Shown here piece after piece: positions 8,011 through 18,900 of a stretch of 64,000 nucleotides of DNA. The notes under the pieces are model-generated. The model was given only the letters and a program-made list of their open reading frames with translations. It had not been told where the DNA came from and did no database searches. A program made the position numbers and the translations under genes. Positions within the stretch are counted from its first letter, which is position 1; the number at the start of each line of letters is the position of its first letter. Source of the stretch: Leishmania martiniquensis. Its lineage: Eukaryota > Euglenozoa > Kinetoplastea > Trypanosomatida > Trypanosomatidae. Location of the stretch: NCBI RefSeq assembly GCF_017916325.1, contig NC_090141.1:140001-204000 (forward strand), given 5' to 3'.

Positions 8011-10941
8011 ATGATGTTGCACGAAGACCAACCCATGTGCGACGCCGCTCCGCTCGCTGCGTTTGACACGGGGGATGCCCTTGACGGGGCCACGATTGCT
8101 TCCATTGGCAGCGCTTACACACCCACCCAGTGCAGTACACTGGGCCGGCAACAGCAGCAGTACCAGCAGCGCGTGCTGCGCCAGAGTATCTGCAGCAACG
8201 GCTCGTACATCGCGGCGGTGCGTTGCTCCAGTGCACTGCCGGTATTGCAGGGCGGCGTTGACTCGAATCAAGTCTCGCCAAGGCCACCAGCCGCCGCCGC
8301 TGGGACCGCTACGTCGCCCCAGCCGGCAGCACCAGCAGCGGTGCCTGGTGCTGCCGGCTGGGGCGATCATGAGAACTCACTCCGTCAGCTGCAGCCGGAC
8401 GAGCCTCCACTCACTCCCGCCGGCGAGGACTTTGTGCACGAGATACTGGCGATGAACACACTGGCAATGGAGCAATGTTACGCTGCGCTTGCCGCTGCGG
8501 ATGGGGCTGCTGCTGGTGTCGGTGCGGCCGCTGCTGCTTCCACCCCCAACCTCAACGCTGCCGCTGAGGAGCCCATGAGGATCTTGGGTGAAGCCTACAT
8601 GCGAGTCGACGAGACTTCCGCGCAGGGTCTGCCGGCACCGCTGCTCGATGAGCTGAAGACCACTACCCTCAACAACATGGGCGTCATGGAGTGCAATCGC
8701 GGCCAACCGCGGCAGGCGCTTAGCCACTTCGAGGCCGCTCGACAGCTGGAGGAGAACAACGGCATCTCTTCGCCCTCCATCGCCCTCAATATGTGCGCTG
8801 CGTACAACGCGCTGCGCTTGTTCGACAAGGCGACGGCGGCCGCTCTGGAGGCCATCGACATGCTGCGCTCGTTGGAACTCCAGCGACGGCGCAATCAACG
8901 GCTGGCTGCTGCCACGGCAGCCCCTCTCGACGGCAGCAGCCGTCTGTGGAGCTGCAGTGGCGGAGCCGCCCAGCGCACAGCTAAGGACGGGGAGACCTCA
9001 ACGACGGGCCTGCTGCTCGAGGCTGCTGCTGCGCCAAAGATTGCGGACTCGCAGAACGACGCGCTGTGGGGCGCGGCCTGGAACAATTTGGCGGTGGCGC
9101 AGATCAATACCGCTCGCGGCTCCAAGGACATGAGCGAGTACACGAACGCCCTGTCTCTCTTCCAAAACGCGATGCGGGCGACGCAGGAGCTACTTGGTAT
9201 GCAGCACCCCATGTCGAAGGCAGTCATCTCGACATTTCGTTCGGTGCGGCGGGCTCTTCGTGACCACGGCGCCTTCAAGCAGCACCACTCACTGCTGCGT
9301 GCGCCGCTGCCGCCGGTGGACCCGCGGGAGCAAGAGTGGGAGGAGGCGCAGGTGGAAGCGATGCCGGGCCACACCCGTCACGGCACCCTGCAGCAGCAGA
9401 AGCAGCAGCTGACCATCACGTTTCGTGGCGAGGTGACAGGCGGGCAGAAGATGGTGGAGCGTCTCGACAGCACCCCGTACCCCGGTGCCGCGGCCCAGCC
9501 GTACCAGAGGCAGCAGCGCATGCGAAGCGCAAGCAGCGGTCGCGGCACCGCTACAAGTAGCCGCAACCGCAGTCGTTCTGGCAGCAAGAAGCAGCCCAGG
9601 CCTCAGACTGGCACGTCGCAGCTGCTGCGCAGCATGCCCCTTAGCCAGACCTTATCCCACGCTAGCGCCGTCTACGGCAATCCTCACCCCCTTCTCTACT
9701 CCCCACCACCGCCAGGACAGGACGCGGCGTCAGCCCCGCCCTCTTTCTCGGCCAGCGCTCGTATGGCGGCTGTCCAATACGACGGCCCTGCCGCTGCCGC
9801 TGGAGGCGCCGTATCCGTCGCCGGCTCGAGCCGCCGAAGCCGCGACCGGGACCAACACCTTCACACCACTAGCAGCCGCGGTAATAGAGCGGGGCGCACA
9901 CCACCGCCGCCGCGGCCGCAACAGTCGGCAACCGAAGCACCAATGAAGGGTGGGAGCGGGCGGAGTAAGATCGTGACAACAGGGAGCCGCCTCTCACCGG
10001 CGGCCCCGCACCTGGGCTACTCATGCGGGTACATACTGGACAACGCGGCAAGTGTCGCCCCAGTGCCCCCTCCACCGCAGCCGACTCGTCCTCCGGTGTC
10101 CAAGGTGCTTCCACCTATTGGTATCGGCTCCTCTATGGGTGGCGCTGCCGCTCGTGTCGCCCCGTTGGCGGAGCACCATGAAGGCCGTGCAGCGACTTCG
10201 GGCGCCGTGCCCCTCGAGTACACCATTGGCGCCTTCAGCGACACGGCCAGCAGTGCCACCAACGCCTCCCTGTTCATGCATCATCCACCTCAGCGGACGC
10301 TGCGCGCAGCCCGAGGGGGGCCAAATAGGTCAATGCCCACCTCTGCTCCAGTGGGTGCCCATAATGGCGCTGCTGATACGGCACAGGTGCATCAGGCGAA
10401 AGTGCTACTGCTGGCTACACCGTCTAACGGCGGGGCCTCGACGACATCGTACTACCCGCTCGAGGTAGCATCAGGGGGAGTAACGAACGCTGCGGAGGAC
10501 CACGCACCGATGCCCATGCCTCTGACGGCGCCGCCCGCCATGCCCGATGGTGACCCGAGCGCGGGTACCCATGAGCTGTTCCGGGGCATGTGGGTCACTG
10601 TGGACCCACACTACGTATACCGCGGGCCGCGCGTGTTTGGTCGCCCGGCGTACTACATCGCCACGACGCTGGACGTAACGGAGGATGGCGTAGGTGGCGG
10701 TGTGAATGCCACCGGCGGTGACATTGATGCGGCTGCTTCGCCGGCACAGACGGACGAGGCATCTCGCCAAGTGTTGCCGACGCTTACGTACAGCAGCAGC
10801 GACAGCGGCGCCGAGGGAGAGCACGGTGCACCTCATGAGCCGGATGCGCACCACTGCGCCTCCGCCTCCACTGACGCGCGGTCTCCGTCTGTGACGTCAA
10901 TGACAAAAACGCTGGAGGAGACAGCACGGGTGACGAAGTAG
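8011..10941 (+). CDS. TPR-like repeat protein with long disordered tail, 976 aa
   Basis: Residues about 210-420 look like helical tetratricopeptide-type repeats: LNNMGVMECNRGQPRQALSH, then a second helix pair with ALNMCAAYNALRLFDKATAA, then a third around WNNLAVAQINTARGSKDMSE. TPR arrays bind partner proteins, and no enzymatic motif is seen. The remainder (about 450-900) is rich in Pro, Ser, Gln and Arg, including Arg/Ser-rich stretches, and is probably disordered. A short ordered patch near residues 850-875 contains several aromatic residues. The ATG at 8011 (two consecutive Met) is preferred; the open frame upstream begins at a non-ATG codon inside the CA repeat. The gene contains a perfect inverted repeat at 8314-8366. 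Confidence 0.75.
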   Translation: MMLHEDQPMCDAAPLAAFDTGDALDGATIASIGSAYTPTQCSTLGRQQQQYQQRVLRQSICSNGSYIAAVRCSSALPVLQGGVDSNQVSPRPPAAAAGTATSPQPAAPAAVPGAAGWGDHENSLRQLQPDEPPLTPAGEDFVHEILAMNTLAMEQCYAALAAADGAAAGVGAAAAASTPNLNAAAEEPMRILGEAYMRVDETSAQGLPAPLLDELKTTTLNNMGVMECNRGQPRQALSHFEAARQLEENNGISSPSIALNMCAAYNALRLFDKATAAALEAIDMLRSLELQRRRNQRLAAATAAPLDGSSRLWSCSGGAAQRTAKDGETSTTGLLLEAAAAPKIADSQNDALWGAAWNNLAVAQINTARGSKDMSEYTNALSLFQNAMRATQELLGMQHPMSKAVISTFRSVRRALRDHGAFKQHHSLLRAPLPPVDPREQEWEEAQVEAMPGHTRHGTLQQQKQQLTITFRGEVTGGQKMVERLDSTPYPGAAAQPYQRQQRMRSASSGRGTATSSRNRSRSGSKKQPRPQTGTSQLLRSMPLSQTLSHASAVYGNPHPLLYSPPPPGQDAASAPPSFSASARMAAVQYDGPAAAAGGAVSVAGSSRRSRDRDQHLHTTSSRGNRAGRTPPPPRPQQSATEAPMKGGSGRSKIVTTGSRLSPAAPHLGYSCGYILDNAASVAPVPPPPQPTRPPVSKVLPPIGIGSSMGGAAARVAPLAEHHEGRAATSGAVPLEYTIGAFSDTASSATNASLFMHHPPQRTLRAARGGPNRSMPTSAPVGAHNGAADTAQVHQAKVLLLATPSNGGASTTSYYPLEVASGGVTNAAEDHAPMPMPLTAPPAMPDGDPSAGTHELFRGMWVTVDPHYVYRGPRVFGRPAYYIATTLDVTEDGVGGGVNATGGDIDAAASPAQTDEASRQVLPTLTYSSSDSGAEGEHGAPHEPDAHHCASASTDARSPSVTSMTKTLEETARVTK
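8314..8366. repeat. Perfect 22-bp inverted repeat inside a CDS
   Basis: Arms 8314-8335 and 8345-8366 are exact reverse complements around a 9-nt loop. In the mRNA this would be a very stable GC-rich hairpin. It encodes about residues 102-119 of the TPR-like protein, in an Ala/Pro-rich segment. Confidence 0.95.
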
Positions 10942-12772
10942 CAGATTGTGTGCGTGTGTATGGCATCTCTCTACATCTTGCTCCTGTGCTAAGATCCGTG
11001 CGGCATCATCTCCTCCCTCCATCCTTCCTCCCCTTCTGCTCCCCTCTCCCCTCCCTCCCTCTCTCTGTCTGCCGTCCACGTCGGCTGGTAGGGCCGCCTC
11101 CATTCCTTCACTGTTTCTCCTCTTCACGCAATCTTTGTACTGGTGTGTGTGTGTGGTCCACAGGCTTAGACCGGCCCGACCTTCATGCACCCCATCACTG
11201 TTGTGGCTTTCGAGGGTGCGCCCGCCCCTCGCCCCTTTCGCACAGTCTTTTGCGGCGTCTTGGACTCGGCCTGTACATCCAGTCGCTGTTCCCCCCCCCC
11301 CCGCCTCTGCGCCTGCGTCTCCCCGTCTATCGGATGTAAGAGTAGCCATTTATGCACGTTAAAGGTTTTTTTCAGCGGTTCAATGCTCCTGAGGAGGCTC
11401 AGTGGAAGTGCGTGTGGGGTGGGGGGAAGGCGGAGGAGCGCCGCTCACGCGTACGGCCCGCCCCGCCTCTTCCCTCCTCCTCTCCCCTCATCGTCGCCTT
11501 CGCGTTCATTTCATGTATAGGGCACTTGATAGCTTCGTCCGCAACTACGCGCCGGCGCCCAAGCGATCTCCCTCTCTCCCCTATGAGCGTGTAGGTCTGA
11601 ATGTGAATGTGCATCGTGTGCCCTATTGGGAAGAGGAGACGGATGGTCTCATGTACATTTTTTCCGTTTCGGTACTCGAATCGAGGGAGGACTGCGTGCC
11701 ACTCCCTTTCCCTCGGACTGCCTGTTTCCCACGGTGCCTTTAGATGGCCCGCACTGGCGTACACGCACATGCACACACGATGTCCCCCCCTCTTTCTCTG
11801 TGTGTGTGTGTCAGTTCGGCACTCCGCCTATCCATCAAAAGCAGCCGCGACCGAAACGATACGCACTCAAGAGGACTACAGCGACCTCGGTTAGCAGAGT
11901 CAGTTCTGTGGGCTGCGGCGCAGCGGCTCCCTTCCCAGCTGCATTCCGCCGTCCCTCCTCCCTCGCAGACACGTCTGCTCGCTGTGCTTCGTGAACGGGG
12001 CCTTGACGTTCTCGTGGCCTTTTTTTGCCGATTTGGGGGGAAGAAATGGGCGTTGCTGTGCGAACGAATGCTTCGAGGAAGGGGTCCTCTGCGGGCGCGA
12101 GTGAGTCGCTTCGGGCCACGCTTTTCTCACCGCCAGCCCCCGCTCCTCCTCTGCCCACTGCCGTAGCGTATGCGCACGTGTAGATGAGGGCCGAGCATGA
12201 CGGAAGACGGCGGTGCTTGTATCTCTTCCACCTGTCCCCTTCCCCCGCCTCTCCCTCTCATCTCCTAACTCGCACGATGACGCGCCACCCCCCTCCTCGA
12301 CCCCAACCACATACAGTCTCATGCATGCATCGTGTCGGACTCTTCGCTGAGTGGAGTTGCTGCCACACACTCGCTTCAAGAGGTACAGTAGCGTGCCTAA
12401 CGGCGCATTGCATGTGGGCCGGAGTGAGTGTGTGGGCGGCCGCTCCCTCCCCCGCCTCCCTCCCTCCGTCGCCGCTCTTCCGCGGATCTCCGAGTCCTGC
12501 GAGGCAATGACGCCGTACCACCGCGGTAGGTGCACATTGCATCGCTGCGAGCCCTCCTTCCTCCTGCCCCCTGCGGCACCCACTGAACGAGAGAGGGACA
12601 GGGCATCTGAGAGGGCCTGCACGAGTGCTGAGGTGTCTCTTTGGGCGTCGCTTCTCTTCTTACACTATCTTCCCCCCTTCCTCTTCCTCCTGCGTATCAG
12701 CGACGCGAGTCCGCCAGAAATGACCGAAGAATACACATCGGCAACCCCCTCTCTCCCCCCACACAAAAAAAA
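10942..12772. other. Intergenic region between TPR-like gene and 12773 gene
   Basis: A 1.8-kb spacer with no supported gene. It contains dense C/T tracts (about 11020-11070), a C10 run near 11290, (TG)n runs near 11143-11155 and 11799-11811, and a T/C-rich stretch ending just before the next gene. All open frames here are short or lack a conserved-looking product. Confidence 0.6.
12646..12700 (+). promoter_or_regulatory. Predicted trans-splice acceptor, gene at 12773
   Basis: A long T/C-rich tract ends in CAG, with AG at 12699-12700. The first in-frame ATG after it is 12773, preceded by an A9 run. This argues against the longer open frame that begins upstream. Confidence 0.6.
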
Positions 12773-14221
12773 ATGTGGCTGCCCACGAAGCGGCGGCTTT
12801 CCACCATGTCCAACAATAGACACTACTCAAGCACATCCTTCTCGTCATCCGATGCCCTCGGCGAGTCCAGTGATGGCGGAACCAGGAGCTATACAGGCAG
12901 CTACTCGCACGACTCCGAAGGTTTCAGTTCCTACGACTACACGTCCACCGTATTCACTTCTCCGTCCGCGGTGACCATCACCGCAGCCGCGGCATCGAGC
13001 TTCTCCTCAGCCGTCGACTCCTCTCCCACGAATGCACATCTGGACGTGCTAACGCCACTCTCGGCGTACTCGCGCTCGTCGACACCGCTGAGTCGGGCGT
13101 GGACGCACTCCGCTGTCTACGTCCCCGACGCTTCGGGTGACAGCACTGCCAAAGGCGCCAGTGCCAGCGCCGCCGGCAGCCACCATGGCGAGAAGGTCAC
13201 GGCGGCGGTGGCGCAGCGGAAAATGTCCCCTGCCGAGACCGCCAGCCCCAGCAGTATTCCAGTGTGCGACACCGGTACGCCCAGGCGCGCGCCTTGGCTA
13301 CCGACTGGCGCGTCCTCGCTTCTGTCAGGCGCCACTGCTGCGGCTACTGCTGCCGGGAGGCCGCCAATGCTACCGGCAGCTCTCGCGCCTTTCTCCGACC
13401 GTGCCGCAGCTGCCACCACGCTGAGCTCTAACCGCTCCTCTAAGGAAAGGATGTTGCGCTACCCATGGGCCCCGATTGGCAGCGGCACGACGACACACAC
13501 CACCGGGGAGGGCGGCAGCCGTGTTGGGCTGGGGCTCAGTGCACTCGACACAATTCGCACGGTCCCAATAGTGCCGCCGCCTCCTGAGGAGTCTCAGCGA
13601 CGCTGTGAAGACGGGAAGCTGCCCTATCCGAGCCACATCACCTACCGCATGGTGTCCATCCTATCACCAGCTCGCCGCAGCGACGGTGCGGCGGGGGAGG
13701 ACAGGCGCGGGGACGGGGAGGGCGCCTTCGGAGAGAGGACGGGCCCCGCGACCGCGACCGCCACCGCCGCACGCAAGCGCAAGACTTCCTTCACCTTCTG
13801 CGGCTTCTTCCGCCGCTGCTGTGGGCAGGCGCCACGCACGTCGGAGGATCACGCGGCGATGCGGCAGCGACCGCACTATTGCCTGCGCAACCATCACGTG
13901 CCTCTGGTGAACTTTCGCACGACGCGCGCGCCCGGCATTTCGACGGAGGGCATTCGAAAGGCGTTGCGAACTACCGAGGAAGCCGCCGGCCATCACGGCT
14001 TCAGAGACGACATGATGGACATGGGGGCGCCTTCCAGGAGACAGGAGACAGCGGAGCGACCTCCCAGTGGTCTGCGCCGTGATCCATCGTACGCCTTTGC
14101 TCCCCAAGCCGGCGGAAGTGGGGGGTCCATTTTCATGCGTGACGGCGACCCACAGAGCTACTGGATCGCGCATATGCGCGAGCTTGCAAGTGTGCGCCTT
14201 GAGCCCATTGAGGTCGAGTGA
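12773..14221 (+). CDS. Unknown Ser-rich protein with cysteine patch, 482 aa
   Basis: No family recognised. The first 270 residues are Ser/Thr/Ala-rich and probably disordered. From about residue 330 a more ordered C-terminal part begins with a basic-aromatic-cysteine patch, FCGFFRRCCG (342-351). It is followed by a conserved-looking segment with HYCLRNHHVPLVNFRTTRAP, and the protein ends in an acidic helix. Clustered cysteines beside Phe and Arg are typical of S-acylation sites on peripheral membrane proteins, but a small metal site is also possible. There is no signal peptide or transmembrane helix. A second ATG at codon 12 (12806) is an alternative start. Confidence 0.75.
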   Translation: MWLPTKRRLSTMSNNRHYSSTSFSSSDALGESSDGGTRSYTGSYSHDSEGFSSYDYTSTVFTSPSAVTITAAAASSFSSAVDSSPTNAHLDVLTPLSAYSRSSTPLSRAWTHSAVYVPDASGDSTAKGASASAAGSHHGEKVTAAVAQRKMSPAETASPSSIPVCDTGTPRRAPWLPTGASSLLSGATAAATAAGRPPMLPAALAPFSDRAAAATTLSSNRSSKERMLRYPWAPIGSGTTTHTTGEGGSRVGLGLSALDTIRTVPIVPPPPEESQRRCEDGKLPYPSHITYRMVSILSPARRSDGAAGEDRRGDGEGAFGERTGPATATATAARKRKTSFTFCGFFRRCCGQAPRTSEDHAAMRQRPHYCLRNHHVPLVNFRTTRAPGISTEGIRKALRTTEEAAGHHGFRDDMMDMGAPSRRQETAERPPSGLRRDPSYAFAPQAGGSGGSIFMRDGDPQSYWIAHMRELASVRLEPIEVE

Positions 14222-15911
14222 GGCTTACACAGCACATGACGATGACGAGAGAGCAGGCGCAAGAGAGATGGTGGCCAGAACTGAAGAGCCTGTGATCGTG
14301 CGTACGGATTGCGTGCGCGTTGCGAGGTGCCGCGCAGGCGTGAACAGAGAGGCACGACACTTTTTCGGCCATCAGCTCACCAGCGAACCCTCTGCAGCCT
14401 CGCGCAACGGGCGCTTCCGAGTGTCCGGCCAAGCGCTCCTCCTCTACCCGTACAGCAGCCGCGTAGCCGTGCACGCCACGCCACGCCTCCCCCTCGCTGC
14501 TTATGTAATAATGTACGTGCGAGCGCACTTCCTGATGCCCCCCTCCTTCCCTTCCCTTTCCTTCCCGTCCCCCGCCCTCCCATCACGGACGTCATGGCTG
14601 CGTGAACACTTTCACGAGCTACTTGTACGTACCAGGTGCCCACGCCTGACGCTCCTCGGCCTCTCCTCCGCTCACTCCAGGACTCTCTCTCGTGACACGC
14701 GTTGGATGCAGTCTCTCTCTCTCTGTCTCTCTCTAGTTGCTGCGCCATTCGCGCTCAGGCACCGTATGGTGCACCGGCCCGCTCGGCCTTGTGTCGTCTC
14801 TGTCTGCGCGTGTGTGTGTGTGTGTCTGCTTGTGCATTGGCGCTTATGGAGTGAGGGGGAGTGATGAGGGCCATCGGCGCCGTGCACACCCGAATTCCTT
14901 TTGTGCTACGGGAGACACGAGGACGCGGGAGGAGCGCTTTCGCACTGAACCGTCTTTGGGAGGGGGGGCAGTGCGAGAGAGAGAGGAACAAGGGGGGAGG
15001 GGGAGGTCACAAAGCGTATGTGCTTGGAGAACCTGCCCCCCCCCCCCCACTCTTGTATCACCTCCACTTCTGTGCGAAAGCCCGTGTCTTTATTCTCTTC
15101 TCCCTCGCTGGCACCATGACGATCTGCTGCGTCTTACGCGCAGGTGTGTGTGTGTGTGTGACACTCCTTTCTGCGTGAGGAATGAGAGCCCCGTTTAGGC
15201 TCTCTTGCCATCCGTAGGCCGGCGCATATGTGCGTGCGTGTGTATGCTTGGCTTTTATCAGCGCTCTCTCTCTCCCTCTCCTCCCTCTTCCTCCTCCTTG
15301 TTTGTGACTTGCTGTCGACACAAACTCACATGAACGCTCACGCGCATTCATGTTTGGCGCGACAACTCAAACAGCTTTCCCTTCCTACCTCCCTGTTGTG
15401 CGTGGCGGTGTGCGTCTTCTCGAGACACCCCCACTCTCTCCTGCAAGCCACTTCTGCATATTGCCACAGACATCTTAGTCATCGCGGCTGTGTGTCGCCG
15501 TCGGCACTGCTGTTGTTTTTTGTCGCCCGACATCTTTCATCTCATCGGCTACGCAGCACATAGGAGAGGGGAGAGAGAGAGGGAAGGAGGGGGGGAAGAG
15601 CTTCGACCGTCTTGCAGGACAGCGAAGGGGTGCGCCACACCACGGCCAGCCCTATCTCCTCCCCGTCTCTCTCCCACTCATCATATTCCCTTTACCACCA
15701 CCACCTCCGCGCCCGCGCTGCGTGCTGAGCGCATCGTGTGTGTGTGTGTGCGTCTGCCTCCCACTGTTTATACCATTCTTAGACATTTGTGCATATCTGT
15801 TCCCTCGACGCACCGCACGCGCGTCGTCATCAGCGAGGCTGCATCTACTCCGACCTCGCCCCTTCCTGCCCTCATCGAAAGAAGACGGCTCAGCACGGGT
15901 GAGGCGTGGAG
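14222..15911. other. Intergenic region between 12773 gene and NAD kinase gene
   Basis: A 1.7-kb spacer without a supported gene. It includes CT runs near 14712-14735, (TG)n near 14809-14824, 15145-15160 and 15738-15750, a C11 run near 15038-15050, and purine-rich G/A stretches near 14955-15005 and 15565-15600. Possible acceptors for the next gene include the AG at 15880-15881 after a short C/T tract. Confidence 0.6.
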
Positions 15912-18900
15912 ATGCGCCGAGTGTCAATAAGGCTGTGCGTCAGCGGGGACCCGTATCACGTGCCGTCGCTTGCGCGTGTCGCGCTGTTTCCGCTGCATCT
16001 GGACCCGCCAACGAAGCAGCATCGCGAACTATTTCGGCTGCTGCTCGGCGCGCCAGATCTCGCCGCTGCACCATCGATGGCGTCCTCTCCGGCATCAACG
16101 CTCGCTTTACCCTCGTCAAATGTTTCCAGTGCGTCCGCGACCGCGGCCACCGCGTCATCGTCCTCTTCCCCCCTTCGGCAGCCGTCTTGTGCTTCTCCCG
16201 TGTCCTCATCATCGGCCGCTGCGGCGCCTCCCCAAGCGAGGGTGAAGCACCCCCGCATCGCTGTGCGGGTGCAGAACATATTCAGTCGCTCCACCAATGA
16301 TATAGCGGGCACGCCGTCGTTGTCGCCGTCAGACTCGACCGGGGCCACCGCCGACGACGAGCGGCAAAACGGCGCTCATCTCACGAATGCGTCAACGCCG
16401 CCGCCGGCGACGACTGTGCCGCCCTCCGGCATCTCCAGCTCCGGCCTCTTTGACCCCATCTCGTGTGGCACCTCGTCGCCGTACTGGTACATGGAGGCGT
16501 TCGCGACGAGCCTACGCGAGGACAGCCAGCTGGTGCCGTTCGACGACATCATCCTTATCCCGAACACGCGCTACCCTGTGAGTTTGCGCCAATCAACGCA
16601 CCTCGCGGCGCTGGCGGTGCTCGCGACGCGCGGCTTGGCCCGCGTCCACGTCGACTTCACCGCGCTGGAGCACCCAGACGAGTCGATGCCGATCGTGTAC
16701 GAGCTCATCTGCCGCTACCCCAACAGCGTGCTGGTCCACTGGCTACAGGACGCGTACGAGGTACTGAACTGGAGCCACTTCGCTGAGTTCAAGTTCACGG
16801 TGCCGATGCTGCTGCTTCAAACGCAGAGCTACCCACCAAAGGCGCTGGAGCTCCAGAGGCCGGCGGGCAGCGTATCGCGGCTCACGTCACGTCAGTATCA
16901 TTCGCCGATCGGCCAGTACGTGCGCAGCCCGGAGGAGGCCGACTACTACCGGCGTGCAGAGCACTTCATCAAGGCGGCATCAAAGTATCGCCTGCGCAAT
17001 CCGACACCGATGATGATGGCTGCAGCAGACCGCGTCGCCTCGGAGAGCGGAATGGAGGGACGCTACGAGAGCGTCTCGCTGGTCGACCGCCAGTCGGACT
17101 ACTTTGACGACGTTCCCAACGTGCCGTCGCCGCGGCGTCAACTCGACGAAGGTGTACCGAAGGGCCACGCCAATCCGGCCAAAGAGTTGCCACCACCGGA
17201 GCATGTGAAGGTGCTAGCCCGCTCGCCACTGCTGCGTGGCGGCGACACCACGACGCGGACGGCCTCCACTGTCTCCACTCCAGCCTCCGCATCCGCCGCG
17301 GGAGGTCGCGCGACCGACCTGAAAGCGCGGCCCCCACGGCGGACCTCCTCCCCGGTGAACGGAGAGCCGGGCGTGAGCTACGTGAACTGCGCCAAGGGTC
17401 GCTGGTGGAACACGCCTGGCGGCCGTGGCGATGACGAGGTGGAGGTGAGCCGCTCGTACTGGAGCTCCACCAGCAGCAGCTGGCTGGGTGGCGGAACCGC
17501 ATCATCCGCCGCCCTTCCGGACTGGACAGACGCAGAGGGGGCGCCGACAGACCACGCGCGGTGGAGGCGCCAGCGCTCACTTGACAGCCGGGCTACCGAC
17601 GCCGCGGCCGAGCTCCACGGTGACAGTGCCGTTGTGGAGACGGGCGACCGCTCGGGCGAGAGTGAGCGCAGCTCGCAAGAAGCGGACACAGTGGTGTCCG
17701 ACGATGGCTTTGCGCTCTCAGCGGACACCCCGGCGAGCGGGGAAGCCGACGCCGGCGCGCCTCGAGCAGGTGCAGCAACGAGCACGGTGACAGGTCCCCT
17801 CTCTGTCGGAACTGCGGCGGCGGGTACGGCCTCTGCCACGCGTGGAGGAGGAACTGCTGTCGCCATGCCTACTTCGCCGGAGGGCCGAGAGGCGGCCGAC
17901 GAAGACACGCACAAGCACTTTCTGACGCACGAGGAGGAGGAGGTGCGCACAGGGCTGAAGCGCATGCTGAAGCCGGCGAGTGCCGCCGCCGCCACCGCTG
18001 TTTCCATGGCAGCCCCAGTGGGCACGACTGCCACCGGTGGCGACTCTTTCGCTGCCGGTGACCAATCATCTGACGAGGCAGAATCAGCACCCGAGACGCG
18101 CGCCAGCATAGCGGCCCGGCTCGCTGCCCGCCCGACTGCCCGTTCGTTCGGCGTCACGGATGCTCACCACGAAGAGCACCACTCGGCGAGTCGCCGCAAC
18201 CGCACTGTGCGTCAGCTGATCGACGAGCTATACCCGCCGCGCGCGTGTGCCTCGGCGGGCGCTCCGAATAGCGCGGCCGCCATGCTCGCGGCCACGGACA
18301 CTGGCGTGGTAGACGACGGCGGCATATTTACCACTGTGCGGTCGCTGTTTTCGCCTTCATCATCCCCGCGGACGGTGAAGCCAAGGGCAGGATCAGGATC
18401 TTCTGCGACTTGGAGTCCATCGGCCGACCACGGCCGCGGGCGGCGAAACTGCGAGGGCGGTGACGGAATCAGCGGCAGCGAGTGCCCGGATATCTGCGCG
18501 TGGCTGGATGCCCCGATGGTGGAGGTGCATCCCATCACGCGGAGCACCGGCGCCGATGTGCGGCAGGCGCTTTGGGAGCAGGAGATCCACCCCTCTTTCA
18601 TCTTGACGGATTGCGTGCAGAGGTACATCGAGGGGCACGGGCTTTATCGTGACCCCCGCAAGACGACGGCCGCCTCGCTTTACGGCAGCGTTGGCGTCGG
18701 CAGCGACTACGGCAACGGCACCCGCGGTGGCGTCGGTGGCGGTGGCGGCGCCTCCGGACTGGGTGGCGGCGCTGGGGCGTCTGGACAGATAGGCGGCTCC
18801 GATGCCGCGTTCCGCGACTCGACAACGACCAGTGGCGGTGGCGCTGGCGGCGGGATGGGCAGCGGCGCTGGCGGCAGCGCTGGCAACCGTCGCGTCCTCG

